Assembly: GCA_944548615.1 (NCBI GenBank)
Contig: OX155980.1
Location: 62,307,582 to 62,371,581, forward strand
DNA from: Micropterix aruncella
Lineage: Eukaryota; Arthropoda; Insecta; Lepidoptera; Micropterigidae
Reading direction: 5' to 3'
DNA: 64,000 bases
Shown: positions 12,745 through 25,193 of the stretch, one piece after another
How positions within the stretch are numbered: the first letter of the stretch is position 1
How the letters are laid out: each line of letters opens with the position of its first letter
Notes under the pieces: model-generated
Database searches by the model: none
Told to the model about the DNA's origin: nothing
What the model saw: the letters and a program-made list of their open reading frames with translations, nothing else
Position numbers and translations under genes: made by a program

Positions 12745-15700
12745 AAATTTAGTAATTATAAAGGTTTTACGATGGTTTTTCTAGCTAGATTTCTGTTTTT
12801 AGTTCAAAAGTTAACAGTTCTTTATTGTTTTAACACATGTCGACATACAACATCATAATTGCCCACACAATATTTTACCCTAAGTACAACATGTTTATTT
12901 ATAGTAGGTTTGGGTATTATGGCACACCATAAGTTTTTTCGAAAATAAAACTTGGAATACATGAGATCAATCAGTATTTATTGGGAAGTCAATTCTTGAA
13001 CTTATCAGTAAATTATACTTAGTAGCTTAGGGCAAAATAATTTCAAATAATAAATAAAAATATTTTTTTACGCAATCTCGAACAAGTAATAAATTTTAAA
13101 CATCTTTCGCGAACGTAGTTATTGGGCACAAAGAAACCGATTTGGGCGAGAATGATCGGGGTATCCACACTTCCATTCCGTATATCATCCATACCATACC
13201 GCGAACAAAATTTCTCGTATACAAGAGTGGATTGTATCCTTACTGCTTGGAACACAGGAACCTTAAAGTCAATTTTGTACTTTTCCATTTGAACTTTACA
13301 CTTTGAACATCAAAGTGTAAAGCTCCTCATATGCTTCTCAATATCGAGCCATTTAACAAACACATAACTTCGACATCCCTTAGCCACTTCAGGTTGTGAA
13401 GCACGAGCTAAGCTGCCCAAACGATGAGCCAGCTAGAGCAGCCACGTGACTAGGAGACTTATGTGAGTTGACGAGTTTGGTCATCTCCGTCACCCGATGA
13501 ATTCGGCTCTCTGGAAGTGAGAATATTTTAAAATAAAAAGTTTGTTTTACTTTTCTACTTTCTTGCGTCTATTATGTACATGTTATATTATGAAATTTGT
13601 ATATATATTATGTAGACAATTTTATCAATAAACGAATTTGATGGTTTATTCTGTAGGGTTGTTTGTATAGTAAAATAAATTGAATTGAATGGCACCTCTT
13701 TTGCATTTTACTAGTCCTTCTTTATGAAAGCTGCCTCCAATATTGCTAAGATTCTACCTTAAGCTTTTATAAGGTTTAGTTACTTGCTCAACGGGTTATC
13801 GAGTTTCACCTGCTCTCGCTATGGCTATAAAATCTGTTATAGTATGTGCTTTATCTCGATAAAGCTCATACGAGTAGGATTTGTACATACAAGCGCACAG
13901 TTAGGCCATATTATCGGTATAAACGGCGAGCAGATGCAAGTTTCCAATGATATTTATCATCGTCGTTGGATGACTCGACTTTGTAACCAAGTCGATTAAA
14001 TTAAATTTTGTAATCGACTATTTGTTTTCTTTTACATTACAATCTTTGATAATTAGGATTTGCCATTCGAATCGATATATCGATTTGATTTGAATCGATG
14101 AAACAAAATAAATCATACTACTTGTCATGATGTACCTCGACTTTTTTTAATACAAATTTAAATTATAATATCGCCACAGGCAATGAAAAATATACCTTGA
14201 TATTTATAATTTTTTTAAATAATCAATATATACAAAAAACACTAATATTTAGATTTTTTATTTTACATTTTTTATTGTTTTGCTAAAACGAATCTCTTAG
14301 TTGATCCTTTTAACCCATATAAAAAATCTTCGCTAAATAATTCTCAATATCTAATACAAATAATCACATTTAATAATATTTTCTCCAATCTCTGTTATAA
14401 GAATTCTTAAGCATTTTGCAATTTAATTTAAATGTGTTATATGTAATGTTGTTATAATTTTGTGTGCCTTTCCTCATAAGCGCTCTCAAATTACAGGCCA
14501 CACAGAACGCCAAATCCAATCAATAAATTGGCTCATTAGATAGTAGAAGTGAGGTCAAATTGGCGAGCTATACGCATTACCCGTTCAGTAAGTACATTTA
14601 TAAGGCAGAAAATGCAATAAAGGCAAAAGAAACAACAAAAAGCAAGTCCAGCGAGCTCGCTGAGCACCTGCCGTAGTCGTCCAGGAAAGCCCTGCGGTGC
14701 CCTCGAGATATAACTAACAATAAGAGAAAGAGACGATGTGCATGTGTAAGAGTATCGATATTTTATTAGTAGGTATAGTCATGTAATAGTAAAGATATTT
14801 TATAATTTTCGACATAGTAGCGAGGAAGGTTTATGACTTACAAAATGATAATATTACCTACAATATCATCGCTGTTTGCTGAGTTAGCGAAAAACGGAGC
14901 AACATTTCCACATGGGACTAGGCATTTACTCAATTATATATCTGAAACTTATTGGAATTTATACTTTAAAAGCAATATTTTTACTATTTATGGTATTTAT
15001 ATAATCTACCTATTATAAAAGGTATTTATAGTCGTATATTAGTTACACAGAGTAAAATAATTTAACCAGACGTTTTTATTTGGTTATCATTAGTATTATT
15101 ATTGCTTATTTGTTGCATTGCTTTTAGTCTATCGATTTGTTGTTTAATTCATATTTTTAATATTTTGGTTTTAAATATTTATTATGATGATATATCAAAC
15201 CGTATTTGCAATGTCGGATAAATAAGAGATATTAACAACTATTGACTATTGACTAATGTGGACTAATCAATGAATCACTTCACATTTTAGCTTAAAAAAA
15301 ATAATACATCTCTAATAGTACCGTTTCAAAATATTTTTTTCATATTTGATGAAACACAACTTGAATATTACCCGTTTCCAATTTCGTGAGTCTATTTTAG
15401 TTACAACTATGTATAACTTTTTCAGTAGAGTTCAACTCCGCAGATTCCAATAGTTAGATTGTAGCATTTTGCTTCGTTTGTCCTTAGAAGTATAGGGTTA
15501 AATTCCCTTAAAACTACGATACGGCTAACGGAATCCGATTTCACAATAGCATTTACTAAAATAGCTACTACATTATTTTCGCCTGTACGGAATCGTTAAA
15601 AAGTAATGATATATCGCTTAAAGTTACAATATAAATAACTGGGTGTAAAAGCGACCGTACCGAGAGCGACTTATCTTGTTTGCACTGCAGCCTCCGCGCA

Positions 15701-16190
15701 TAGTCCGAGAGCTCACTAATATCATTATAATAAGTGCCATAGAATATTAATAATGTGGCTCTAGGTGGTCGGGATTTAAAAGTCCGTAATAAAAACACAC
15801 TTATATTTCATGCTTTCTGCTTATTTTCGATACTCGATACTGTCCAAAACAGCCCAAATATAATTAAATGGCACTTCAACTATTAGAATACAAGACAATA
15901 CGAGACTACTTCACCGTAATATTTACACCCAAGTGTGCGGAAGACTGTCGGAGCACGGGTTTCATCCCAGTCGGTCCACCACTACTAACCATTCTGTCTT
16001 TACTTACTATGTGGTGTACTCGGACCTAAAAAAGCTTTGAACAAAGCGGACAATGACGTGTTCTGAAAGTACACGCTTGCTGCGAGTTTCTTGAGTTGAG
16101 AGAATCTGTTGTTTTTTTTTTTGCTGATTAATTGAGAAATAGGCAGAAGTATGTGAAACTTGACTGTTTGATTCTAAAGTGCGCCACACC
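12745..16190. other. AT-rich sequence, no gene seen
   Basis: Contains several 60-80 codon open frames (for example 13043-13288 minus, 13784-13999 plus, 14833-15018 plus and 15568-15798 minus) with no convincing domain. The frame at 13043 contains PIILAQIGFFVPNNYVRERC, which only faintly resembles known motifs and was not assigned. Confidence 0.45.
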
Positions 16191-16196
16191 TGCTCT

Positions 16197-16450
16197 GGTG
16201 TGAGCCAGGGATGAAACATCGGGCCTTTGCTGTTCAATCTCTTCGACAAGAATCCGAGGAAAGTAATCTTGACGGCAAAGTGTTTAATGTTTGCATACGA
16301 TATTATACGTCCACTGAAGCTGCTGTGGCCTGTGAGCTTTTCCAGCGCGCTATTGAAGCCGTTTAGTCTCGAAGCCAGAATAAAAATCTCCCGTTCAATA
16401 TATCTAAATGTTCAGTGATAATACCAATCGGGGAAATGTTTGAAAATAGT
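16197..16450 (+). pseudogene. Decayed LINE reverse transcriptase (palm fragment)
   Basis: The reading begins GVSQG (usual GVPQGS), then GPLLFNLF, then AKCLMFAYDI, a degraded FADD catalytic box with Tyr in place of the first Asp. Two frameshifts later comes CELFQRAIEAV followed by NLPFNISKC, matching the usual W....L.FN..KC block. Order and spacing are those of RT motifs 4 to 6 in Jockey/CR1-type LINEs. Stops, frameshifts and the altered catalytic residue make it inactive. The element is truncated at both ends. Confidence 0.75.
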
Positions 16451-16454
16451 GAAC

Positions 16455-17455
16455 AAATAAATTATCGCACTTATTATATAGCCATTACCTAGACTGGCGG
16501 CGCCTTGTATGCCGCTTTATAAAGACAAAATTTGGGATAGTGTATGATACTGTGTATCAACCAGATTTTTTAAAAATATTATCGGAGAATGTAAAAATAG
16601 TGTTGAGAAATATCTCACTAATAGATTACATTGTTGTTTTATTTATTTTAGCTCAATATTGAATCACGTTGATTACATAAGAAGTAGCAACCTACTTTTG
16701 ATTTTGAAAATGTTTCGTTTTCATAAACGTGAATCAAATGTGACTTTTGTTGTAATGCTGCAGTTAGAGCTCTTTGTAGAAAATGAAAGAATTTGATATT
16801 TTGACATTTTTGTTTTTTTTCAACAATATCCGTTGTATTGCTTTACGATACGATGACTGATTGATTGCAATGGGTGCTCTTATAATTGCTGCGAAAACGT
16901 CACGATTTTATGAAGTCGTTATCATTCTGCTGTAAAGTGTTCGAAACAGCGATCGTAACAGTCTGTGATGTTGATTCCAAAACGACTTCTTTTTGCAGTA
17001 ATCTTGTGTAATATGGAAAGAATAGCAATCAAAAAACCACGTTTCGACTAAAGTGATAAGTTCCCTTTTTGCAGTTGGCCATTTATATGAGCTAGGGGTT
17101 ATTGAAGTGAGCTCCAGGACTAAATGTGTGTAACGTGAGTGTGTGTTTGACGACACGCGCGTGTGTGCGTGTTAAGGCAGTAGCGTGAACAACTTTCCCA
17201 CGACATACAGCTGAAATCCCAGCAACAAACTGGTCCAATCCTCCGTCGGTGAACTGGTCCAACGCTCTATCTGCATTTTTTAACATTTATTTTTTAATGC
17301 TTTATAATCACGATTCGTTAAGGTGATTCAGTGTCGTAATAAACGAGACAGATTATGAGGATTCAAGAAATTAAATGCAAAATTGAGGCTTCATCTAGAA
17401 TTCGATGTAATCAAAAGAAGATTAATAATATATACTGTTTGACACGACCGGGACT
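16455..17455. other. Mixed sequence with a GT/CG-rich patch, no gene seen
   Basis: A short GTGTGTG-rich patch lies at about 17125-17175. No coding motif was recognised in the remaining DNA. Confidence 0.5.
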
Positions 17456-17460
17456 AACTT

Positions 17461-17871
17461 TTAGATTGAGAGAGTAAGAGAGGGGAAAAGTAATTTCGTA
17501 ACAAAAAAGTATCTAATCTTTGGTCGGCAAAATACACGATGTTGTAAAGTTTCATAGAAAATATTTAAAGGATGATGCGTGGAATAAGAAAATTCCAAGC
17601 CTCCGAGCAAATCAGTGAGCGAGATTAATTCCGCAATATTGAGATCTTGAAACCACAGGCCAGAGCAGGAGTTTATTCTTTGTTCAAGGACAATATCTCG
17701 TTCAATATACGCATCTTCTAGAATGGAGTTCCACCGAGCCGTCGCATTACGCCTAATATCTTCTCTTATTTCGAGTCGATTCCTTTCAGTGACATTTGCA
17801 CTTGGAGAAGTAACCAGAAATCGCCCAATGATCCGGTAGAATGCCGGGAATGGAGGATCTCGAATGTCCAA
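17461..17871 (-). CDS. Orphan 136-codon ORF, probably part of an unclassified mobile element
   Basis: No family was recognised. The frame is the longest non-repetitive one in this part of the window. It contains a charged, helix-like stretch (NVTERNRLEIREDIRRNATA) and later LNIFYETLQHR near the C-terminal third. A 31-bp stretch inside it (around 17545-17577, TAAAGTTTCATAGAAAATAT) recurs nearly identically near 44951-44983. There the reverse strand again reads HPSNIFYETLP. The recurrence suggests both are remnants of a dispersed coding element. An overlapping frame at 17786-18052 may carry its upstream part after a frameshift. No TATA box, splice signals or terminal repeats were identified. 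Confidence 0.3.
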   Translation of the reverse strand: MDIRDPPFPAFYRIIGRFLVTSPSANVTERNRLEIREDIRRNATARWNSILEDAYIERDIVLEQRINSCSGLWFQDLNIAELISLTDLLGGLEFSYSTHHPLNIFYETLQHRVFCRPKIRYFFVTKLLFPSLTLSI

Positions 17872-18054
17872 AGTTCACACACGTTGACATTTCGGATTGT
17901 TGAGGACCTACCCGTATGTGGTTTGAAGCATTTATCCGTGAGATGATTTGCTTCGTCCCCGAAATCCTGGTGGTTTTGGTGAACGGTTTCCGATTGGTTA
18001 TTGATACATGGCTTTTACAAGGAATGGTCACATACGGAAGGATATAATTCATTA

Positions 18055-20305
18055 GTATTTTAATTCATAATTACCCTTTTATTAGCAAACTAATTTCGTG
18101 TCGCATTTTTTCTAACATAAAGGGTTGCCAGAGGACGCTATATTCTGATATACAGATATTCCATTTTATAAACTGCGTCCGGATTATTAAGGTTGCCAGT
18201 TGATAATTTTAATGTTTAAAACGTATAAAATCTTTCTCTGTGCAGACTTCTTTTAAAACTGGCGTCGTTCGTAAACTCTACGATTAGGAAAATCCTCTTT
18301 CTAGCGTAATGATAACCTAGGTGAATGAATGAGACAAAAGATACCATGGATTCGCCGCACCGCATTCGCTGGTATGTTTGTTAGTGTTGCCGACGTATAC
18401 ACTAAGCTATTAAAATGTAGAAAGCGTTTTCAAAAATCAAAGATTTGCGAAATCGTGTCGTGCGAAGCGAAGAGTACCTGGCGTTTAGCTAGGTAGTTCG
18501 GTCAGTTCAGTCAGTTTACTAATATAATAGAATATAATAATTATATTGTGCTATAAAAAACATTACCTAACGAATATTACACTGGTTTTTATAAACTTAT
18601 GTTAAGGTTACAATATACCATTTTTTACTATTTTGTAATATTTTTCCCAGAGAAGGATAAAGAAGGGGATAGTTTGAAGTATCGGCTGTGTAAAAATAAA
18701 TGTTCCTTCAACAACTTTTTAAAAGTTAGCAATGAAGGTGCATGCCGGACAGAGTGTGGGAGCTGATTCCATAAACGAGCAGAATGGACCATAAAAAATG
18801 CGTGTAAACAGAAGAGTGTGTTATCCCGGCTCGATCGAATGGAAGACTGTGGGCTCCCAAAGGGTGGAATTTCTCCTTGAGATAGGGGGGGCGAAATGGG
18901 TTAGGAGATAGGAGGGCGGATGGCGAAGTTCACTTATAGACTTATTAGCTTTCACATAATACAGTCATAGTTTTAAATGCTGTCAGTTCTAGAGAATATT
19001 TTTACATGCTGTCTCTCACTTTTTCGCACATCAAAAATAATTTATTTTTGGTATCGGCCGATAAACCAGAAATAATCAAAACCTGGCTCTTAAGCAAAGC
19101 AGACAGCCCGTTATGAACGGGATAATATTGTATTTTCTAATAAATCCTCCCATCCTTGACAATCCGACGGACGCTCACTACACTTTCTAAAACAGTCAAA
19201 CACTTTGTAAAACAGTAGTCTAACTCGCAAAATCGATTGCATTTTGTCAGAATCTGGAGTTAAAATCCAATGAAATTTAAAAACACCTTTAATCAACAAT
19301 GGTACACTTGCATATAATCATTTCATTTGACCTTAAAATCCAGTTTTACTTTACAAAAGCAATGGTAAATGATGTATTACGATTATACAGTAAATTATTT
19401 TTTTTTAATTATTCAAGTTTAACCTTAGAACCCTGTATTATGTGAAAGCTAAACGTCCAATTAAAATCTATTATCGAGATGATTTTATAATATTAGCTTG
19501 ATATTTAGAAATGAAATTTAAACTTTTTAGGCAGATTTGTATATTTTTATCATTACTGTCAATTTGATATTGGGCTAAACCGTTAACCGCGTAGCGTGTA
19601 GGCGCACCCTGTCAGTATCGTATGAATTATACATATTATCCAGCTAATTAAGACGTTGATTAAATGCTATCCGTTTTGTTTAATCTGCTAATGTGCATTG
19701 AATTTCGAATTTATAGACTAATTTAAGGTTCAAGATCAGTAACTAAATGATGTACTGTGTCAACTTTCTAGTTTCTAGATTGTGATGCAACGCGGGGAAT
19801 CGCTCTGTATTTCGCTTAATTCGTCACATTTCTTTGAGTTTGGTAAATAAATTTGTGTAAGTACACGAAGAGAGTTAGGAGTCCAGGACGTCTATTTTGT
19901 AGCTGTATCGCCAAAAGTTCGATATCATCGAAATACTCTTTATTACGGAAAAACTCTTTATCATTTATTACGGAAAAATCACTCACATAGGAAGTAATGA
20001 TCTTTCACTCCGTTTCAGTCAAAATAGTAAAATTGCGATTCCTACTCATCTTTTTATATATATTCCTTAACCGTTCAAGTAGCTAGACTATGAAGCAAGC
20101 TTCTATCAGGAACGGGACAACGGTTTCTACTTTTCAATTGTATCTAATAAAGCTTTATAAGTCTCATCTCATCTACATTTCATCCCACCCTCTCCTGTCC
20201 TACGTTCGTTGCGGATATTCTCTAAATCATTATTATTATATATTTTTTAAAATAGCGCTTTTGTTATTTGATTATTTTTGTTAGGTATGAAGTTTTTTGT
20301 TTATT
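18055..20305. other. AT-rich sequence, no gene seen
   Basis: A GA/GT-rich, moderately GC block at 18660-18930 looks different from its surroundings but shows no motif. Nothing else was recognised. Confidence 0.45.
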
Positions 20306-20309
20306 ACAC

Positions 20310-20880
20310 AACTGCCCAACAAAAAAGGAGTGTAATGTATTCAGGGTTCATCTAAGTATGTTTTCCGTTTTTTATTCCACCATAATTTCTAAACGCTTGG
20401 ACCGATTTAGAAGTGTATAGTATTGTTAGAACCGTTATGTCATCCTGAGTGTCACAGGGTACCTTAACTGCCCAGATATCAAGCAAGTAGTTATCTAAAT
20501 GTCCAAATGTCAATACATTGACATAAATATATCGTGTTTAGTGTCAAAGGTCTGATTGAGTACATTCCGTAAAAATATACATCTTTATATATGGATAAAT
20601 ACATAAAACACGAATATTTCATCAAAAACCCGCAATAACAATAAATATATTTATTTATTTATTTTATTTTATTGGAATTATCAAATTAACCATTTACAAT
20701 AATTATAATATTAAAACAAATGGCAAAAACTTTCCTCTCTCATTTACTGGCTAGTGCTGCCCAACTGGGATATACCCGTTCCAGGGCAAGTAAGTAAATA
20801 CAATAGTTCACTTTCTGTAACGACAGTTGTGTTTTTTATTGTTTATAATATATTTGCTTGTTTTACTTCACTGACACGTA
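20310..20880 (+). repeat. E20 interspersed repeat, copy interrupted by a retroposon
   Basis: The left part (20310-20582) is the reverse complement of 40387-40655, including ACTGCCCAACAAAAAAGGAG, TTCCACCATAATTTCTAAAC and ACCGATTTAGAAGTG. The right part (20584-20640 and 20800-20875) matches 33745-33865 and, inverted, 38605-38733. The two parts join at TACATCTTTATATATGGATA. In the other copies a long (TA)n array sits at this spot, so this copy appears to carry the unexpanded or contracted state. Class unknown; perhaps a non-autonomous DNA element. Confidence 0.8.
20641..20800 (-). mobile_element. Short retroposon inserted into the E20 repeat
   Basis: Relative to the uninterrupted relatives at 33.8 and 38.6 kb, this copy has about 155 extra bases. 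They begin with a (TTTA)n/TTTTA tract, which is an A-rich tail on the minus strand. They end with GCTGCCCAACTGGGATATAC and CCGTTCCAGGGC. TAAATA occurs at both borders (20642-20647 and 20795-20800) and is a possible short target duplication. No coding sequence; it is SINE- or truncated-LINE-like. Confidence 0.6.
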
Positions 20881-22388
20881 AACTCTTTCACTTCCACGAA
20901 GGTAAGAGGATGTAATTTAAGCAATAAGTCTGCTTGTTGTGTGTTTTGTTTTAACATGTGCAATAAATATTTTTTAACTATCGATCTTTCTATCAATACG
21001 ATATACCACTGCACCTTTTAATCGATACGATATGTCTCGACAATTTCATAAAACTTTTCTTTAGTATCGTAAACTTACTACACCGTCTCTACGACTGCCG
21101 ATAGAAGTTTGGCAACCTTGCTTGTCGCGAACTGTCAAACTCACGTGAGATATTGCAACATAACTTCAATTGTGCTGATTGTTTGTGTATCTTTCGAAAC
21201 CCTGTTATGTTTACAACAAAAAACATTGTCGGGAATCTGCAGCGGATCGCACGCATCTCTGAGGAGTCTCCTTATATGGCAGTTTTTTTTCCTAAATTTA
21301 GTTTTCGCGTTTCCTTAAAAAAACGCAGTGCCGCTCCTTATTTTTAAATTATTTAACGGCATTTTCTTTTTCGTTTGTTTTCCATTTTTTTATCTCGGCA
21401 ATTAGTACTGTATCAACGGCATATCTAATATTGTCTTAATTCCATCACATGGAATTCTACTTGCCTAATTGATGTAAGGGAAAGTTAGTTCAAAATGTTT
21501 AGTTAACCCTGAAATATCGCCGTTTGCCGGGGAACGCTCAAAGAAGATCTTGGCAGGCGATTCACAATTCACGACATCTCGCTGCTATTTATGAGTCGGT
21601 GTTATTATTGTGAGTGGAGCGCGTAGCCCGCGCTGAATGGCGCGGCGGGGGGACGCCGCTGCGGGCGTCGGGGTCTGGGGGGCGGACGGAGAGGGATCTT
21701 GATGAATGAACGCGCGAACCGGTTCGTGACACCGCCTCACTATAGCCTCACGTGACGAGATCGAGACATCCACAGATTAATCAGAGAGTTGCGTGTATCT
21801 CGCTGGAGACAACATCAGATGCGGCTAAGACGGCGATATACATTTCCTATTCCTGTTCGAGAGTTAGACGTTTGTCTTTAAGGAGGCACTTCATAAATGC
21901 GTAAGCATCTGCGGTAAATAGCGTAAGTAGCTAAACAATTTTAAACAAAGCCCCCAAAGATCGTCTATCTGTCTGTCTGTCGGTCTGTCTTTTTGATCGT
22001 GCTAAACTCCAGAACTCGCCTTTAACTCCTATACTAGTTTCCGTCAGAGAGACAAATGTGGCGTTGTTTCTTACCATATATAATCAATTCGCCGACACGA
22101 CTTTAAGTATTCGTCGCGGACAAAGAGGGCAGGGGGAGGGGAGGAAATAGTTGATCAAAACAGGCGCTCTCAGTTCTTTCCTTTCGGTGTAAGACGCAAC
22201 CCTTTCGGTGTATGTCGCTACCCATATGCGGTAGCGCTGGGATTCGGGTGTCATTGTATATAGCTTGATAATTTTATCAATGTATGTAAATTATATTTAA
22301 ATTACATGAAATAGGTAAAATTTAAATGAAATAGGTGTGGAAAATTAATAAAAAATTAAAAGGTTTTTATCAGCATTTATAATTTGTA
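20880..22388. other. Mixed sequence with a CpG-rich patch, no gene seen
   Basis: A CpG-rich block lies at 21610-21730 (GCGCGGCGGGGGGACGCCGC and similar). A (TCTG)n tract is at about 21967-21990. The two overlapping open frames near 21109-21347 show no domain. Confidence 0.45.
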
Positions 22389-22750
22389 ATGGCGGATTTG
22401 CGAGATCTATTAGATAAAAACACAATTAAAACGACATATCACACACTCTGTGAGACGACATTATACCATGGTAATAATGGGTGGGAAGGCTGCCCAAAGA
22501 CTATACTACAATGTCTATTTGTAGCGAAAAAATCTATTTACAAAACAATTTTACGAAGGCCGTTTAGATATCCATCGGAACTGCTTTTTTAAGAGTTTTA
22601 GGTGCTGGAAGTTCGGTTACTCTTTGTCAAATTTTTTTTGGGACATGTTAGACAAAACTATAATCACCAAGTCTCAAAAATCTCACAGAACACGGAGAGC
22701 GGATTTTTATAAAGTGCCCCAAATGCAAACGACTTTGATCAAAGTATTAC
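22389..22750 (+). pseudogene. Decayed LINE ORF2 thumb and C-terminal region
   Basis: The frame reads LRDLLDKNTIKTTYHTLCET, then NNGWEGCPKTILQCLFVAKK and a RRPFRYPSELLF segment. After the stop, the next codons in frame and shifted frames give VLEVRLLFVKFF and QNYNHQVSK. This follows the standard post-palm pattern of CR1/Jockey-type LINEs: L...TLK..Y.AL.ES...YGI..WGG......L...QKR..K.I...P..YPT..LF....VLDVR.L. The catalytic palm is absent. At least one internal stop and AT-rich erosion indicate a dead, 5'-truncated copy. Confidence 0.75.
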
Positions 22751-22754
22751 GTAC

Positions 22755-23760
22755 CCGTGGATATAAAAACTAGTCCAAGTATATTTTTTATTTAAGAAAA
22801 CCTGGTGTCTTGGTTACTCAGTGTTGGAAAATTAGAGATGTTTAATGAATTAAAGGGAATCTCATAGATTATTAATAGTTCATGTATGTAAAAGTAACTA
22901 TTCTACATTTTCTTCAGTTTCTATTCAGATCTAAAACCAAGGAGTCGTTTTAATAATCTTCTGATATTCTTTGACATATTTTTTTGACATTATGAACTAA
23001 AATTTATTAGTGTCATTTAATATAGACTATCGCGAAGCCCACGGGTTACTTCCGAATGCGGTACGCTTCTGGAATATTTAGGTATTAACAAGCTCTTCCT
23101 TCATCTGTGACGTAGCGCGAGAAACGAGAAATAGATGATCATCTTCTTGGATCGCGATAACTTAACATTGAGATAATCATTACTAGCAATCTATCTGCGA
23201 AAGCAGAGCACAATTAGTATGTACTATTTTGAACATTCCCATGCGACCGCAGCTAAACAACTTAGACATCACCTATAGATTTTGGGAGAAGCTAAAGAGA
23301 GTCCAAAGGTGAACGAAATATTTATTTTATTTTATTTTATTCCGAAACCAAACAAAATTGCATACAATACATAGAAATATATGTTAGAAAGCTACACAAA
23401 ACCTTTAATGCAATTCCGAATATTAAGAGTCAACAAAATGTACTCAATATGTTATTTTATCTTGTTTCAGTTTGAGAATGGGATAAGAAATTAGTTGAAA
23501 GAAAGAGACAAGATAGGAAATTAGTTGAAAGAAAGAGACAAAATATATGAAATTAATTATATAGCTATATAAATATATAAATTTAATTCTAGGTATTACG
23601 TATAGGTATCATAAACAATATATTTAAAATGTACATAAACAAAAATAAAATTGGTTTGGTTAGAGTATATCATATACAAGCTACTCTAATATTATTTAAA
23701 TAACGCCATACATTTTAATCAAATATTGATGCCTCGGGCGTCGAGTTGAGTCGGAACGGA
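22755..23760. other. AT-rich sequence, no gene seen
   Basis: Apart from the 30-bp tandem duplication listed separately and a (TTTTA)n tract near 23322-23342, nothing was recognised. Confidence 0.5.
23482..23541. repeat. 30-bp tandem duplication
   Basis: Two adjacent 30-bp units, each with AAATTAGTTGAAAGAAAGAG, differ by a single base. The near identity points to a recent local duplication. Confidence 0.9.
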
Positions 23761-23764
23761 ATCC

Positions 23765-23885
23765 AAACGGGTTAGTCCGGCAACCGAGAGTGGGAGCTCA
23801 TCGGTTTTTTAAATTAAATTAATATTCAGATAAAATTCTTTGCTACTTGCCGGGAAGGTCTTGGGGTGACACAACCGATTGTTTT
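23765..23885 (+). repeat. Interspersed repeat shared with 62.45-62.57 kb (copy 1)
   Basis: Aligns in the same orientation with 62450-62572. Anchors are AACGGGTTAGTCCGGC, the GAGGGCGCTCAT-like block, TTCAGAT, and the best-conserved end TCTTGGGGTGACACAACCGA. No coding frame; class unknown. Confidence 0.75.
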
Positions 23886-24334
23886 AGCAACCTATGGTTT
23901 ACTTGCAACAGGAACTGAGCTGCGCGTTTTCAATACGCAACAGAGACTCCCAGGACTATTGGCCAGCAACCGTTATTGTTAGAGGCTATACATATTCGAG
24001 GACTGTAGCTACGGTCAATGTATACTTAGAAGTAGCAACATTATACAGTTTTGAAGCTTTTCGTTAAACATACGACTCATTCGTAGATATTCATCCTGCA
24101 ATCTTCATAATTTTAAGATATAAATATAATTCATCTTTTTCTTTTTAATTTAAAAATGAAAACTTTCATATTAAACATATTTTCAAATATCTACACCTAT
24201 ACGATACAGCTACACAAATATCTGCACCTGTGTGATAACTATAATCTAACACTATGCTAACTTTCAAGACAGAGCATTTTTTTATTCGAGATTGATTTTC
24301 AGTGGAGTTTTTTATGAATAACTATCCTTTAAGC

Positions 24335-25185
24335 CAGGGGTTCTCAAAGTGGGCGATAACGCCCCTCTTGTATGCGCTGATGGCCTAGAGGGGGGCGGTA
24401 AGGGGCACAGGAAAAAATGGGGAGTGTTGAAATGGCTATGGCTGCCATGAATTGTAATTTCATCTACTTAATATTTTAAAATTCACTTAAGTTAAAACCT
24501 AGCTATCTACTGCACAACATCGATTATTTAAATCATATTTCTGCCCTCTTTGATTGTATACAAATTAAAAATATTTAACATAGCTTTCGTATGATAGCCC
24601 GTGAGCAATCATGTTTTAACAAGTTTTTGTTAAATAACGTTTTTTGTGCAAATCTGTATCAATCTTGTTCTTACTTGCTCAGTACGATTGAGCGTCGAAT
24701 GAGATCACCGAGTTTGTGCATGTTTGTCTTATTCCCGTCGGTGCGTGCTGTATTTCAATCCTATATGAAAGCACGTAATATTTCTTTTATTTTCATTGAC
24801 GGTTTCGCGCGCAATCGTTAAGCAAATACTTGAGCTCACCACTTTACTTACGTATTTGTGAAAACAAAATCATATCGGAAGCAAAAAAGAAGAGACGGCA
24901 ATACAGTGCGGAATATATTAAATACGGATTTATTGAAAATACCACAAACCTATCTTCGCCTTTGTGCCTTCTTTGTCTAAAACCATATTGCTATTACTAA
25001 AATACTCCTAATATTATACAGTTGCGTTTAATTTGCTCCCACTGGTAAAAAAGTCTAGTTTAGAATTTAAGTAATGAATATCATTGTGGTTTTTAAGATG
25101 TTGTAAAGAAAAAAAAATGAGGGGCGCTGAAAAATAATTGATTTTCAAACTGGGCGGTAGACGAAATAACTTTGAGAACCACTGC
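24335..25185. mobile_element. Non-autonomous hAT-type element (MITE), 851 bp
   Basis: The left end is CAGGGGTTCTCAAAGT; the right end reversed is CAGTGGTTCTCAAAGT. They differ at one base in 16. The element is bounded by the perfect 8-bp direct repeat CTTTAAGC at 24327-24334 and 25186-25193. An 8-bp target duplication with CAGxGGTTCTCAA-type terminal repeats is characteristic of hAT transposons. GGGGCG/CGCCCC motifs follow the left repeat. The interior, including a 76-codon open frame at 24591-24821, shows no transposase motif, so mobility would have depended on a transposase supplied elsewhere. The intact duplication suggests a fairly recent insertion. Confidence 0.93.
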
Positions 25186-25193
25186 TTTAAGCG

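Noticed and set aside
13043..13288. PIILAQIGFFVPNNYVRERC as a MutS- or BIR-domain fragment
   Set aside because: Resemblance is limited to a few residues. Walker motifs or zinc ligands are missing and no continuation was found.
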